A DNA stretch of 64,000 bases from Sphingobacterium arenae (GCF_014692505.1 NZ_JACNYK010000001.1:1063922-1127921); one strand, 5' to 3'. Shown: positions 36,307-46,483, numbered from the stretch's first letter. Notes: generated by a model from the letters alone, not told the origin. Numbers and translations: made by a program.

Positions 36307-36433
36307 TCGTTCCGTGCGGGCATGCACATGTATAAGTACATAATGGCTAAGAAAAACTTGTTTTTAATAAGATAGATAACACGGTTGCTTCCTCTAGAAA
36401 ATATTCGTATTATAGCGTAACAATCAAGGAGCT

Positions 36434-37471
36434 ATGTCATATAGATTTTATTTGCCACGCAAAGAGGAAGGTTCCCAAAAGGGAAAGAAAATTTTGGCTG
36501 TCGATATAGGCGGAACTAAAACGATTTTTGGTGTTTTTGAGGTAAACGATAACGCACTTTCCCTCCTACGGGAAGAAACATTCGGGTCCCGTTCGATGGG
36601 AACATTTGAAGAAATTCTACAGAAATTTCTTGCCGGAAAGAAGGATGATAGACCAGATGTGCTATCGATCGGTGTGGCGGGGCCTGTATTGGGAAATAAA
36701 GTCACATTGACCAATCTCGCTTGGGAGTTGGATGCTACGGCGTTAAAAACTGAATTTGATATGGATAAAGTGTCGATTATCAATGACTTGGAAGCTACAG
36801 CGTATGGTTTAGTAGGATTAAGTCCAGAAGATACCATACCCTTGTTTGAAAGTACAGACACGACCTCTGGCAATATGGCGGTATTGGCTCCCGGAACGGG
36901 ATTGGGTGAGGCTGGTATATTTTGGGACGGGTCCTTCCATCGCCCATTTGCAACCGAAGGTGGCCATAGCGAATTTGCACCACGCACAGAGCTCGATGTG
37001 GAACTATTGAAATATCTGCAGCAAGAAGATGAAATCATTAGCTGGGAACATGTGGTATCCGGGCCGGGGATATACCGGATATATAAATTCCTTCGCGATG
37101 CCAAAGGGCACAAGGAACCTACTTGGTTGAAAGAAAACTTCAAAAATAACGATAACCCGGCGGCGGTAATCAGCCATGCTGCTATGCGGGAGCTGGATGC
37201 GACTTGTAGTTTGGCGATGGACTTATTCGTAAGTTATATGGCGCGCGAGTCGGCGAGTCTGGTGCTGAAGCATAAAGCTGTAGGAGGCTTATGGTTAGGA
37301 GGAGGGATTCCACCGAGGATATTTCCGTTGTTGAAAAAAGACCTTTTCCGGGAACAGTTCATTCAAAATGCACATATGAAACAACTGTTGGAAAAGGTCT
37401 CTATCCGTGTTATTTTAAATAGCCAAGCGGCATTGATCGGTGCCGGTTATTATGGCGCTTTTGGTGCTTAA
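36434..37471 (+). CDS. glk: Glucokinase
   Basis: A 345-residue enzyme of the bacterial glucokinase family (Glk, PF02685 type), which phosphorylates glucose to glucose-6-phosphate with ATP in the cytoplasm. The phosphate-1 motif AVDIGGTKT is at 22-30, the IINDLEATAYGL stretch places the catalytic base at Asp118 (Asp100 in E. coli Glk), GTGLG follows near 155, and ATEGGHSEFAPR near 173 matches the sugar-binding segment. LWLGGGIPPRI near 290 completes the fold. The start ATG is preceded by AAGGAG at very short spacing. The gene converges on mrp and shares bases at the stop codons. It can serve the glucose released by the glucan locus downstream. Confidence 0.92.
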   Translation: MSYRFYLPRKEEGSQKGKKILAVDIGGTKTIFGVFEVNDNALSLLREETFGSRSMGTFEEILQKFLAGKKDDRPDVLSIGVAGPVLGNKVTLTNLAWELDATALKTEFDMDKVSIINDLEATAYGLVGLSPEDTIPLFESTDTTSGNMAVLAPGTGLGEAGIFWDGSFHRPFATEGGHSEFAPRTELDVELLKYLQQEDEIISWEHVVSGPGIYRIYKFLRDAKGHKEPTWLKENFKNNDNPAAVISHAAMRELDATCSLAMDLFVSYMARESASLVLKHKAVGGLWLGGGIPPRIFPLLKKDLFREQFIQNAHMKQLLEKVSIRVILNSQAALIGAGYYGAFGA

Positions 37472-38535
37472 CCCACTTGATTTGCTAATATGCTCAATTC
37501 TTGCGCCGTACGGCCGGCTATTTCTTTAAAGGCGTTGACAACAGGCTCATCCGCATCTAAAAGGATAGGAAAGCCATTGTCACCTGCATCGGCAACAGCT
37601 TTTACCAGCGGTATTTCGCCTAAGAAGGGAACATTGTTGTCTTCTGCCAGCCGTTTTCCACCATCTTTGCCAAAGATATAATACTTGTTGTCCGGTAATT
37701 CGGCAGGCGTGAAATACGACATGTTCTCGACAATACCAATGATGGGGATATGAATACCGTCCATGCGGAACATCGCCATCCCTTTCATCGTATCAGCTAA
37801 GGCAACTTGTTGTGGTGTCGTCACGATAACAGCACCCGAAATAGGATACGACTGCGCTACAGTGATATGGATATCACCTGTGCCTGGAGGCATATCGACA
37901 ACCAGATAATCCAAGTCGCCCCAGTGTGCATCGCCAAAGAGCTGTTTGATAGCCGATGTTGCCATGGGTCCACGCCAAGGAATAGGTTGGTTGGGGTCGG
38001 TGAAAAAACCAATAGATAATAACTTTAATCCGAATTTTTCTACCGGCGCTATTTTTTGTTTGCCGTTAATTTGAATGGATTCCGGGCGAGTACCTTCTAA
38101 CCCGAACATGAGGGGTAAGGAAGGGCCATAGATATCAGCGTCCAACAAACCGGTTTTTGCACCGCTTTCCGCCAAGGCCAATGCTAAGTTACTCGCCACA
38201 GTCGATTTACCTACCCCGCCTTTACCGGATGAAACCAAAACTATATTTTTAATGCCATCCAATTGTGCAGATTCAACACCCACAACGCGCGAGGTCATAT
38301 TAATATCTACAGTAGCCTCCTTGCTTACAAAAAGGCCAATAGCATTCCGACAGGCGTGTTCGATATGTCCCTTTAAAGGACAGGCGGGCGTCGTTAACAC
38401 GACATCAAACTTAATCTTGTCGGGTAGGATTTCTATATTTTGAATCATGTTCAATGTCACCAAATCTTTCTTGAGATCGGGCTCTTCTACGTGACTCAAA
38501 GCGTGTAATATCTGTTCTTTTGTAATCATGACCAT
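37468..38535 (-). CDS. mrp: Mrp/NBP35-family Fe-S cluster carrier ATPase (ApbC-like)
   Basis: A 355-residue P-loop ATPase. The N-terminal DUF59/MIP18-like domain covers about 8-85. The deviant Walker A motif GKGGVGKS is at 104-111, followed by DADIYGPSLPLMFG and DMPPGTGD. These are the hallmarks of ApbC/Mrp proteins, which carry and deliver Fe-S clusters in the cytoplasm. The CxxC that binds the cluster in E. coli ApbC is not seen: the corresponding stretch reads ENMSYFTPAELPDNKYYIFG, as in other Bacteroidota members. The ATG at 38529 is an alternative start. It overlaps glk by 4 bp tail to tail and is divergent from the regulator at 38666. Confidence 0.92.
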   Translation of the reverse strand: MVMITKEQILHALSHVEEPDLKKDLVTLNMIQNIEILPDKIKFDVVLTTPACPLKGHIEHACRNAIGLFVSKEATVDINMTSRVVGVESAQLDGIKNIVLVSSGKGGVGKSTVASNLALALAESGAKTGLLDADIYGPSLPLMFGLEGTRPESIQINGKQKIAPVEKFGLKLLSIGFFTDPNQPIPWRGPMATSAIKQLFGDAHWGDLDYLVVDMPPGTGDIHITVAQSYPISGAVIVTTPQQVALADTMKGMAMFRMDGIHIPIIGIVENMSYFTPAELPDNKYYIFGKDGGKRLAEDNNVPFLGEIPLVKAVADAGDNGFPILLDADEPVVNAFKEIAGRTAQELSILANQVG

Positions 38536-38603
38536 GGTTTGTTACCTTACAAATTTACACATTGAAAGAGAGAATCATGTCATCGATTTGTTGTTAAGCT
38601 AAA

Positions 38604-38633
38604 TTGTCATCTTAGGGGATTTTGCTATCTTCG
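38604..38633 (+). promoter_or_regulatory. Promoter for the Y_Y_Y/LuxR regulator gene
   Basis: TTG at 38604-38606 and TATCTTCG at 38626-38633 are separated by 19 bases and match the Bacteroidota -33 and -7 elements with one mismatch. The leader to the ATG would be about 27 bases. On the opposite strand CAAATTTA at 38550-38557 reads TAAATTTG, a -7 candidate for mrp. Confidence 0.5.
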
Positions 38634-38665
38634 TTTACCAATGCTAACGATATAGCCATATACGA

Positions 38666-41566
38666 ATGAGTAGATATATAATTCTTCTTTCGATTTTAAT
38701 TATAATTTTGGGTGGAAAAATCTACGCGCAACGTACGATTGCGATGCCCCAGATTGTAAACTATCCCAGTAAGGTTTATCGCGGAGGTGTCCAAAACTGG
38801 GGTGTAACGCAGGATACGCAGGGGATCCTATATTTTGGTAATAACGAGGGGTTGCTTTCTTTTGATGGACGGTATTGGCATGTTTATCCGTTACCCAATT
38901 CCACGATTGTGCGGTCCGTTTGTTTTGATGGTCATAGAAGGATTTATGTGGGAGGACAAGATGAAATAGGTTACTTCCAAGCCGATGAAAGGGGTACCTT
39001 GGTCTACCATTCCTTAGTGGGGGAAATCCCGGAGAAAGAAAGGCAGTTTGCGGATGTATGGCATATTGCTATATCAGGAGAGCACGTCTTTTTTCAAGCT
39101 AATAACCATATTTTTCATCATTATCAAGACAAAATCAGTGTGGATCGACCGCACAGTAGTTGGCAGTATATGACATCCGTTGGGGAGGATGTTTATGCCC
39201 AAGATATGGAAAGAGGGCTTCTACATTATGAAGAGGGCATTTGGAAGCCGACCGCCATAGAGAGCACGCTGAAAGAAGGAGCGATCATTACCGGTGTCGT
39301 ATCTTATGCTGCTGACACCTTATTGGTTGCGACGATGAAAGATGGTCTTTTTTACCTAGCAAATGGTCATTTTGTTCCGAAAGTAACGTCTATGGGGCCG
39401 CGGTTTTCGACAAATCGGATTTCAAGCATCCGGTTTTTGGGGAATGATCTGTTTGCCCTCAGCATGTATCCCGGCGGTATGTTGATTATGGACAAAAGGG
39501 GCGAGGTCGTTCAACGATATAGTTACGGAGAGGGTTTGCAGACAAATAACATCCGCGATATCTTTAAAGACAGAAACGGTAATCTATGGTTAGCTTTGGA
39601 TGATGGCATTGATTACATTGCAGTCAATAGTGCCATCAAATATATTTATCCCGATCAACACACAAAATTAGGAACATATAGCGTTCGTATTTTTAACCAT
39701 AAGCTGTATCTTGGAACGTCCAATGGTTTATATGTTACACCTTATGTGGGCAATGCTTTGGATAATATCGGCATGTCGGAGGCGCAGTTCGAAAAGGTGC
39801 GGCACAGTGATGGGCAGATATGGTCTATCCAAGAGGTGAACGGACGCTTGTTGATCGGACATGAAGAGGGAAGTTTTGAAGTAAGAGACGGAAGTGTACG
39901 GCCTATCCATACAAACACGGGAATCTGGACATATCAAGCGGCTTCGCGGGTTTCTCCATCCCGGGATGTTGTGGTCGGTTCCTATTTGGGGTTAAGGCAT
40001 CTTGTATTCGACGGTCAGCATTTTGTGGACGATGGACATATAGACGGTTCAGATGAATCGTTAAGATTTGTCTATTACGATGATAAAAATCACGTAGTAT
40101 GGGTGTCACACCCTTATCGGGGCGTTTTTAAGTTATCTTTATCGCCAGACTTTAAGAAAATTATCCGGCAGAAGCAATATGACGTAGCCGAAGGGTTACC
40201 CGCTAGGTTGCACAACTACGTATTTCATATTCGAAATGATATTGTTGTTTCGACACCCAAAGGGGTGTATATGTACGATGGCGAAACGGATGCTTTTATA
40301 TCAGCAAAACAATATCAGGCGCTTGTTGATATGCCCATTCAATACATGACGGAGGATAAGATGGGAAATGTATGGTTTGCCAGCAATAAAAGACTAGGCG
40401 TACTCGACTTTTCTCGTCCACTAGAAGAATATCCGTATACGGTTTCTTATTTCCCAGAATTGAATGGCGAAATATTAGGTGGGTTTGAATCGGTCTACGT
40501 CCATGATACAGAGAATGTATTTATAAGTGGACAAAAGGGGGGCATTTTACTTAATTACACCGCCTATCAGGAACGTGCATCCAAACCCAATATGCTACTC
40601 CGTACAGTAAAAGCGTTTGATAGCGATAAAAAAGAGCAGCTGTTGTTTGGGGGGTATCGCTATCAAGATGTCTCCCATACAAAACTGCGCTACGTTTTTA
40701 ATTCCCTTCAATTTAATTTTAGTTCGACCATGTATGACCAACAGGACCAGGTGGAGTTCCGTTATATGTTGGAGGGGCTAGAAACAAAATGGTCGGCATG
40801 GAGCAATAGGAGTGAAAAAGAATACACCAATTTACCGGCAGGTACATATGTTTTTAGGGTGAAGTCCCGAAACGGGATGGGGAACGAATCAGAGGAACAG
40901 ACATTTTCTTTTCGTGTTATGCCGCCTTGGTATGCTCATCCGGTTAGTTATGCACTGTATGCTGGATTGTTGCTCGTATTTATTTTTTGGCTGCTGCGTA
41001 TACAACGAAAAAAATTAAAAGAAAGACACCGGGATGAACTACATGTAAGGCAGTTAGAAATTGAGAAGAAAGAGAAAGAGGTTATCAAGCTCCGCAATGA
41101 AAAATTGGAAACAGAACTTGGTTTCAAGGATAAAGAACTGGCAAATTTGACGATGAATATCATTCAGCGAGGCGAGGTATTGAGTAAGATTAAAGACAAC
41201 ATTACCCAAACCATGAACCGTTTGGAAGATAAAGAAACGCAACAAAACTTCAAGCAATTGATTCGACTTATCCGATCTGCGGAAAGAACAAATGAGGATT
41301 GGGAAAAGTTTAATGCGCATATCCACTATGCCAATGAAAATTTCTTCGGGAGGCTTAAAAAACAACACCCTGACCTGACTGCACATGAATTGAAATTATG
41401 TGCCTTGCTACGGATGAATCTGCTCTCCAAAGAAATTGCGCAGCTCCTGCACGTCACTGTCAAAGCAGTAGAAGTAAGCCGTTACCGTTTACGCAAGAAA
41501 TTAAAGATCGATTCGGAAGTTAATCTCTATGATTATTTGATGCAGTATACGACTGTTGACGTGTAA
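38666..41566 (+). CDS. Membrane-spanning one-component regulator: beta-propeller sensor, Y_Y_Y, LuxR-type HTH
   Basis: A 966-residue regulator without histidine kinase or receiver domains. A signal peptide (about 1-21) leads to a large periplasmic sensor of propeller-like repeats (GVTQDTQGILYFGNNEGL, DIFKDRNGNLWLALDDGI, MTEDKMGNVWFASNKRLG). A triple-tyrosine (Y_Y_Y) domain follows at about 655-752, then a membrane helix at about 759-778, a charged coiled coil at about 780-835, and a C-terminal LuxR/GerE-type HTH at about 902-960 (LTAHELKLCALLRMNLLSKEIAQLL). It presumably senses a glycan fragment in the periplasm and binds DNA directly from the membrane. The SusCD and GH16 genes that follow on the same strand are its likely targets. 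Confidence 0.9.
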   Translation: MSRYIILLSILIIILGGKIYAQRTIAMPQIVNYPSKVYRGGVQNWGVTQDTQGILYFGNNEGLLSFDGRYWHVYPLPNSTIVRSVCFDGHRRIYVGGQDEIGYFQADERGTLVYHSLVGEIPEKERQFADVWHIAISGEHVFFQANNHIFHHYQDKISVDRPHSSWQYMTSVGEDVYAQDMERGLLHYEEGIWKPTAIESTLKEGAIITGVVSYAADTLLVATMKDGLFYLANGHFVPKVTSMGPRFSTNRISSIRFLGNDLFALSMYPGGMLIMDKRGEVVQRYSYGEGLQTNNIRDIFKDRNGNLWLALDDGIDYIAVNSAIKYIYPDQHTKLGTYSVRIFNHKLYLGTSNGLYVTPYVGNALDNIGMSEAQFEKVRHSDGQIWSIQEVNGRLLIGHEEGSFEVRDGSVRPIHTNTGIWTYQAASRVSPSRDVVVGSYLGLRHLVFDGQHFVDDGHIDGSDESLRFVYYDDKNHVVWVSHPYRGVFKLSLSPDFKKIIRQKQYDVAEGLPARLHNYVFHIRNDIVVSTPKGVYMYDGETDAFISAKQYQALVDMPIQYMTEDKMGNVWFASNKRLGVLDFSRPLEEYPYTVSYFPELNGEILGGFESVYVHDTENVFISGQKGGILLNYTAYQERASKPNMLLRTVKAFDSDKKEQLLFGGYRYQDVSHTKLRYVFNSLQFNFSSTMYDQQDQVEFRYMLEGLETKWSAWSNRSEKEYTNLPAGTYVFRVKSRNGMGNESEEQTFSFRVMPPWYAHPVSYALYAGLLLVFIFWLLRIQRKKLKERHRDELHVRQLEIEKKEKEVIKLRNEKLETELGFKDKELANLTMNIIQRGEVLSKIKDNITQTMNRLEDKETQQNFKQLIRLIRSAERTNEDWEKFNAHIHYANENFFGRLKKQHPDLTAHELKLCALLRMNLLSKEIAQLLHVTVKAVEVSRYRLRKKLKIDSEVNLYDYLMQYTTVDV

Positions 41567-41773
41567 CCCCCAAACGTTAATAGAACATCAAGAACCTGCC
41601 CAAGGATAGTGTGTCATCATGATGAATAACGATTATGCGCTTTGAAAACCAGTGTGTTGTGTGATTTGTGTAGGGTATTTGTAGGGGTGTTTTCGTGTTG
41701 TTTTAGGCTTCCAAACGCCTATTGTAGTAGTAATTGTAGTCTCAAAAAAAATATACTTTTCCAATTCGAAACC

Positions 41774-41781
41774 TATTTTTG
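41774..41781 (+). promoter_or_regulatory. Candidate -7 element of the glucan SusC promoter
   Basis: TATTTTTG matches TAnnTTTG exactly and lies 72 bases before the susC start. No good TTG element is found 17-21 bases upstream, which fits a promoter that needs an activator. The 287-bp gap 41567-41853 also has the near-palindrome TAGGC-N8-GCCTA at about 41704-41721 and a T-rich stretch, and contains no gene. Confidence 0.35.
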
Positions 41782-41853
41782 GATGACGTTCTCTTCACTA
41801 GGGAGAATAATAGCGAACTAAAATTTATAAACCATGTTAAACAAATTCAACTT

Positions 41854-44800
41854 ATGAGGATTAGAATTTTACATGCATGCATGGTGCTGTGTATGTGCTT
41901 TTCTGTTATAGAACTTGCCGCACAGACTTTGCAAGTACGGGGGCGGGTGACGTCGGCCGTAGATCAGGAACCCTTGGCAGGTGTTACTGTAACTGTTCAA
42001 GGGCGTAACATGGCAACAAGTACGGATCAATCCGGACAGTATGCCTTGGAGATAACTGGAGATAGAGCTACGCTGGTATTCACCCAGATGGGGATGCTAT
42101 CTAGCCAGCTGGTGGTAACGCAGACAGGTGTTTATGACATCCAACTGCAGGAAGGTATGGACGAACTGGAAGAAGTTATCGTCGTGGGATACGGCACGCA
42201 GCGTAAAGGTGACCTGACGGCTCCTATAGCTACTGTTGATATGGAGGAAATGGGTAAGCGCACGGTATCTAATCCCATGGAAGCATTGCAAGGTGCTGTG
42301 ACGGGGGTGCAGATTGTCAATTCGGGTACCCCGGGAACAACACCTACGGTTCGGATAAGAGGCGTAGGGTCCTTCAATAATGAAAGCCCACTTTATGTGG
42401 TGGATGGAATGTTCATGGATAATATCGACTTCCTGAATCCGAACGATATTGCAGAGATGTCGGTACTGAAAGATGCTTCCGGAGCTGCCATATATGGTGT
42501 GCGGGCAGCGAACGGTGTAATTTTGGTGACCACCAAGAAAGGAAAACTGAATATGAAACCACGGGTAACATATAATGGTTACGTTGGCTTCCAGTCGCCG
42601 ACCAACTTATTAAAGATGGCTAACGCGCACGATTATGCCGCTTACGCGATTGCAACCGGAAATGAAGCTTTTGTGAATAGTTCGGTCAGTAAATTTGGCG
42701 GCACAGTCGAAAATCCGGGTATGGATACAGACTGGTATAAAGAATTGTTACGTTCCAAGGCATTACTGACTAACCATAATATCGATATACAAGGTGGCGC
42801 CGAAAAAATCACCTATACATTCGGCGTAAACTACTTGGATCAGGATGGGATTATGGATGCTAAAAATAGTCACCGTAAGTATAATATTCGGATGCAGACA
42901 GAGGCACATGTCACCGATTGGTTGAAACTTGGTTTTACGGCGCACTTCAATAATTTCCATAACCATTCACCGGATAATGCGGCTTTTCGCCAGGCTTACT
43001 TTGCCTCCCCACTCTACCCGGTATACGACCCCTCCTTAGAACTGGCTAAACCGGAAAAATTTGGATCCAGCACGGTCATTGGTATGCCTTCCAGCTTCTG
43101 GTTTGCGAACCCTGTCGCCACGGCATATTATAGAAACGACCAGACGAAAGGATTCCAGATATTGCCAAGCGCGTATGCAGAGATCCAATTGTGGAAAGAC
43201 AAATTGACGTTTCGTACACAATGGAGCCAACGTTATCACTCTACGCACAATATCAACTATCAGCCGGTCTATTATATTGACAACGATCAGCGCAACAATA
43301 ACTCGTTTCTGCGCTCTGCCCAGGAACGTAGTACAAATTATATCTTCGATAATTTGCTGACCTATAAAGACGGGAACGAAAAACACCATTGGTCGGTACT
43401 TTTGGGACAATCGACACGGGAGGACCGCTGGCGACAAACGTGGGTACAGGCGAACGATGTTCCCGAATCGGAAGAGTTCTGGTATATCGGCGTCGGCGCC
43501 CAGGGAACGGCATCGGCAACGGGATATGGAGAGGGTGGTTTTCGGAACGCAGGAATTTCATACTTTACCCGCGGTACGTATGACTATGACAATAAGTATT
43601 TGCTGACTGCTACCTTCCGTGCCGACGGAAGCTCCAAGTACCAGACCAAATGGGGGTATTTCCCCTCTGTAGGTTTGGGCTGGGTGCTGAGTCGAGAGAA
43701 ATTCATGGAAAACCAAACGCTTTTCAATCAATTAAAAATCCGCGGAAGTTGGGGTAAATTGGGTAATGACGGTATTCAGCCGAATGCCGGTTATGCAACG
43801 GTTTTTTCGGGAAATAATTATTCCGGAATATTTGGAAGTATAGGCACCACGAATGGTAGCCGTATTCCGGGGTACCGCATGAGTAAATTTTTTACGCATG
43901 TCCGCTGGGAAGTGGTGGAAGAATGGGATGGAGGTCTCGATTTTACGTTGTTGAACAACCGCCTGAGCGGAACGGTGGATTACTATCATCGGAAAACGAA
44001 TGATTTGGCTTTTGAGCGTCCGATTCCGTTCTCTTGGGATCGCGTGTATGGCAACTGGGGGAGCGTTACCAACAGTGGATGGGAAATCGGTCTTCAATGG
44101 AAAGATAAAAAGGGTGACCTCGGCTATGCTATCGGTGGAAACCTGACGACACTGAAAAACCGAGTTAATGACCTTGGTGGGCTTGAAAGTATTTTGAATG
44201 GTTTCCCCGAGTGGTCAGCTGAATTTCCTTCCCGGATTGAACTTAACCAACCAATTAACTTCTACTATGGTTATGAGGTGGAGGGCGTTTATCAAAATCA
44301 GACACAGATCGAAGCCGATCCAATCGCAAAGACGTATAACACACAAAATCCGGACAATCCTATTCTCCCAGGGTATCTGAAATACAAAGATCAAAATCAA
44401 AATGGTGAACTGGACGAAGATGACCGTGTCAACCTTGGGAATTACTTACCTCAACTGACATATGGCTTCAACCTCGCAATGGATTATAAGAAGTTTGATT
44501 TCAGTATCGCACTTCAAGGGGTTGCTGGCAATAAGATTCATAACTTGAACCGGGCTATGCGTCGGAAATATAGCCAGATGAATGCGGATGCTGCTTTTAT
44601 AAAAGATCTCTGGACAGGCGAGGGGACAAGCAATTCTTCTCCTTCGGCACAAGGTTCAGTGGCACCTTGGAACTTACAGGCAAGTTCTTTTTTTGTAGAA
44701 AGTGGTGCTTACCTGCGTATACAGAATATACAACTAGGGTATCATGTGGATCTGGCAAAAGGAATCCCTGCCCGACTATATGTGACGGCAGACAGACCAT

Positions 44801-44913
44801 TCATCTTCACCAAGTATAACGGGTTTACGCCCGAAGTCGCGGATATGGGATTTGATGCGAATGTTTATCCTATCGCGTCTTCTTATAGTTTAGGTGTACA
44901 GGTATCTTTCTAA
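41854..44913 (+). CDS. SusC-like TonB-dependent transporter (pair 5, glucan locus)
   Basis: The start is ATG 41854: the longer frame from TTG 41779 would add 25 polar residues before the signal peptide. The protein has 1019 residues. The signal peptide ends near LAA-Q, the carboxypeptidase-regulatory-like domain is about 27-100, EEVIVVGYG is at 106-114, and the plug follows (VRIRGVGSFNNESPLYVVDG, MSVLKDASGAAIYGVRAANG). The barrel ends in Phe. There is no STN domain, in keeping with control by the Y_Y_Y/LuxR regulator upstream. It forms a lidded importer with the SusD downstream; the GH16 partner suggests mixed-linkage or beta-1,3-glucan fragments. Confidence 0.95.
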   Translation: MRIRILHACMVLCMCFSVIELAAQTLQVRGRVTSAVDQEPLAGVTVTVQGRNMATSTDQSGQYALEITGDRATLVFTQMGMLSSQLVVTQTGVYDIQLQEGMDELEEVIVVGYGTQRKGDLTAPIATVDMEEMGKRTVSNPMEALQGAVTGVQIVNSGTPGTTPTVRIRGVGSFNNESPLYVVDGMFMDNIDFLNPNDIAEMSVLKDASGAAIYGVRAANGVILVTTKKGKLNMKPRVTYNGYVGFQSPTNLLKMANAHDYAAYAIATGNEAFVNSSVSKFGGTVENPGMDTDWYKELLRSKALLTNHNIDIQGGAEKITYTFGVNYLDQDGIMDAKNSHRKYNIRMQTEAHVTDWLKLGFTAHFNNFHNHSPDNAAFRQAYFASPLYPVYDPSLELAKPEKFGSSTVIGMPSSFWFANPVATAYYRNDQTKGFQILPSAYAEIQLWKDKLTFRTQWSQRYHSTHNINYQPVYYIDNDQRNNNSFLRSAQERSTNYIFDNLLTYKDGNEKHHWSVLLGQSTREDRWRQTWVQANDVPESEEFWYIGVGAQGTASATGYGEGGFRNAGISYFTRGTYDYDNKYLLTATFRADGSSKYQTKWGYFPSVGLGWVLSREKFMENQTLFNQLKIRGSWGKLGNDGIQPNAGYATVFSGNNYSGIFGSIGTTNGSRIPGYRMSKFFTHVRWEVVEEWDGGLDFTLLNNRLSGTVDYYHRKTNDLAFERPIPFSWDRVYGNWGSVTNSGWEIGLQWKDKKGDLGYAIGGNLTTLKNRVNDLGGLESILNGFPEWSAEFPSRIELNQPINFYYGYEVEGVYQNQTQIEADPIAKTYNTQNPDNPILPGYLKYKDQNQNGELDEDDRVNLGNYLPQLTYGFNLAMDYKKFDFSIALQGVAGNKIHNLNRAMRRKYSQMNADAAFIKDLWTGEGTSNSSPSAQGSVAPWNLQASSFFVESGAYLRIQNIQLGYHVDLAKGIPARLYVTADRPFIFTKYNGFTPEVADMGFDANVYPIASSYSLGVQVSF

Positions 44914-44920
44914 TTTATTA

Positions 44921-46483
44921 ATGATTAAAAATATGAACACAGTGAAATATATCTTGTTAGCGGCTTGTATGACAAGTAGCTTTTCTTTCGTCGGGTGTAG
45001 CAAATTTCTGGATAAACCCTTGGAGAACCAGCAACGTTCGGAAGAAATCGATTATACCAACACAGCGCAGATGTATGCGCCGGTGTCGGGCGTATACCGT
45101 TCGGCAGCAGACGATAACCTCGTTCACTGGATAGACCTTTCTATCCGTTGCGTTCGGGATGATGATTATCAGCAAGGGGCCCCAACGCCAAATGACAATC
45201 CGGAGTTGATGGCTATTAAAAATTTCCAGCGTGACGTGACCGTACAATCCTACTGGGGGCTTAACCAGTCTTGGAATAGCTACTATGGGTTGGTTATTGC
45301 TGCCAATAATGCTTTGGTTGAACTGGATCAGTTCGCCGAGCATATTTCGGAAACAAATACCGAGGATCTCGCCCGTAATAGGCAGTATAAAGCTGAAGTC
45401 CGTTTTTTGAGAGCTTATGCTCATTTGATGGCATCCCGCCTTTTTGGTGATGTGCCTATCCTGACAGATAGCGAAGATATCGGTAGTCTAGCGACGATTG
45501 GTAAAAGTACAAAGGACGCCGTGCGGGAGTTTATCATTGCTGAAATGAATGCCTGTGTGCCAGATCTGGAAGATGCCCGTCCGAACCAATCGGAACATAC
45601 GGGGGCCATTACGCGCTATTCGGCGTTACTGCTCAAAGCGAAAGCTGCAGCTGACTTGGCTGGGAATGATAACAGTAGCTCCTATTGGGATGATGTGCTT
45701 GATGCAACAAATCAGATTATCAACAGCAATAAATTTTCCTTGTATCAGGACCTATACGAGCTGTTTAAGATCAAGGGTAAGCTCGCAGATGAATCTTTAT
45801 TTGAGTTACAATACTCCGACTTTGGTCTAGGAACAGGTGATATTGTGCGTCCTGGGGTAGACTGGGGAACATTTTTTAGATGGCAGGGGCCTCCGGGAGA
45901 TCAGAAGGGAAGTCCAATATCTGGTGCAGGTTGGGTGCCTCCATCACAGAATATAGTGGATTTCCTCACTGCGCGAGGTGATGACGAGCGGTTGAAAGCA
46001 ACGATCCAGTATTGTGGCGAAGATGGAAATCCGGCTACTTTTGCCACCACACCCAGTGGAGATGAGGTTTATGGAAATGAGTTTGGTGTCAAATATTTCA
46101 ATGGGAAGGCTTACTTACCGAAATCGGATATGACACCGGGCCGTATGGAATACGGGGCGAATAATAATGTCCGTATCCTGCGTTATGCCGATGCGCTGTT
46201 GCTAAATGCCGAAGCAAAGGTTCGGAAAGGACAGAATGGTGATGAACCTTTCCGCCTGGTTCGTGAGCGCGCCAAATTGGATCCGATTTCCAATGTGACG
46301 CTGGATCAGATCCTCGACGAAAGACGTGCGGAGTTCGCTTGCGAATGGTGGGGCGAACGTTTCAACGATTTGGTTCGTACGGGTAAAGCGAAGGATGTCT
46401 TCGGGGCTAAATTTGTGCCCGGTACGAGTGAATTTATCCCCATTCCACAGACACAGATAGATGCTAACCCCAATTTAAGATAA
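44921..46483 (+). CDS. SusD/RagB-family lipoprotein (pair 5, glucan locus)
   Basis: The start is ATG 44921, 7 bp after the susC stop; ATG 44933 is an alternative and an upstream TTG would overlap susC. The protein has 520 residues and lipobox FVGC (Cys26), then SKFLDKPLENQ. Family features are AEVRFLRAYAHLMASRLFGDVP, ILRYADALLLNAEAKV and the C-terminal LDERRAEFACEWWGERFNDLVR. It binds the glucan at the surface and caps the SusC. The GH-A/GH16 fusion gene starts 22 bp downstream. Confidence 0.95.
   Translation: MIKNMNTVKYILLAACMTSSFSFVGCSKFLDKPLENQQRSEEIDYTNTAQMYAPVSGVYRSAADDNLVHWIDLSIRCVRDDDYQQGAPTPNDNPELMAIKNFQRDVTVQSYWGLNQSWNSYYGLVIAANNALVELDQFAEHISETNTEDLARNRQYKAEVRFLRAYAHLMASRLFGDVPILTDSEDIGSLATIGKSTKDAVREFIIAEMNACVPDLEDARPNQSEHTGAITRYSALLLKAKAAADLAGNDNSSSYWDDVLDATNQIINSNKFSLYQDLYELFKIKGKLADESLFELQYSDFGLGTGDIVRPGVDWGTFFRWQGPPGDQKGSPISGAGWVPPSQNIVDFLTARGDDERLKATIQYCGEDGNPATFATTPSGDEVYGNEFGVKYFNGKAYLPKSDMTPGRMEYGANNNVRILRYADALLLNAEAKVRKGQNGDEPFRLVRERAKLDPISNVTLDQILDERRAEFACEWWGERFNDLVRTGKAKDVFGAKFVPGTSEFIPIPQTQIDANPNLR

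Noticed and set aside
36448..37143. A 231-codon open frame on the minus strand inside glk
   Set aside because: It is antisense to a clear glucokinase, has no recognisable domain or signal, and is explained by the codon pattern of glk.
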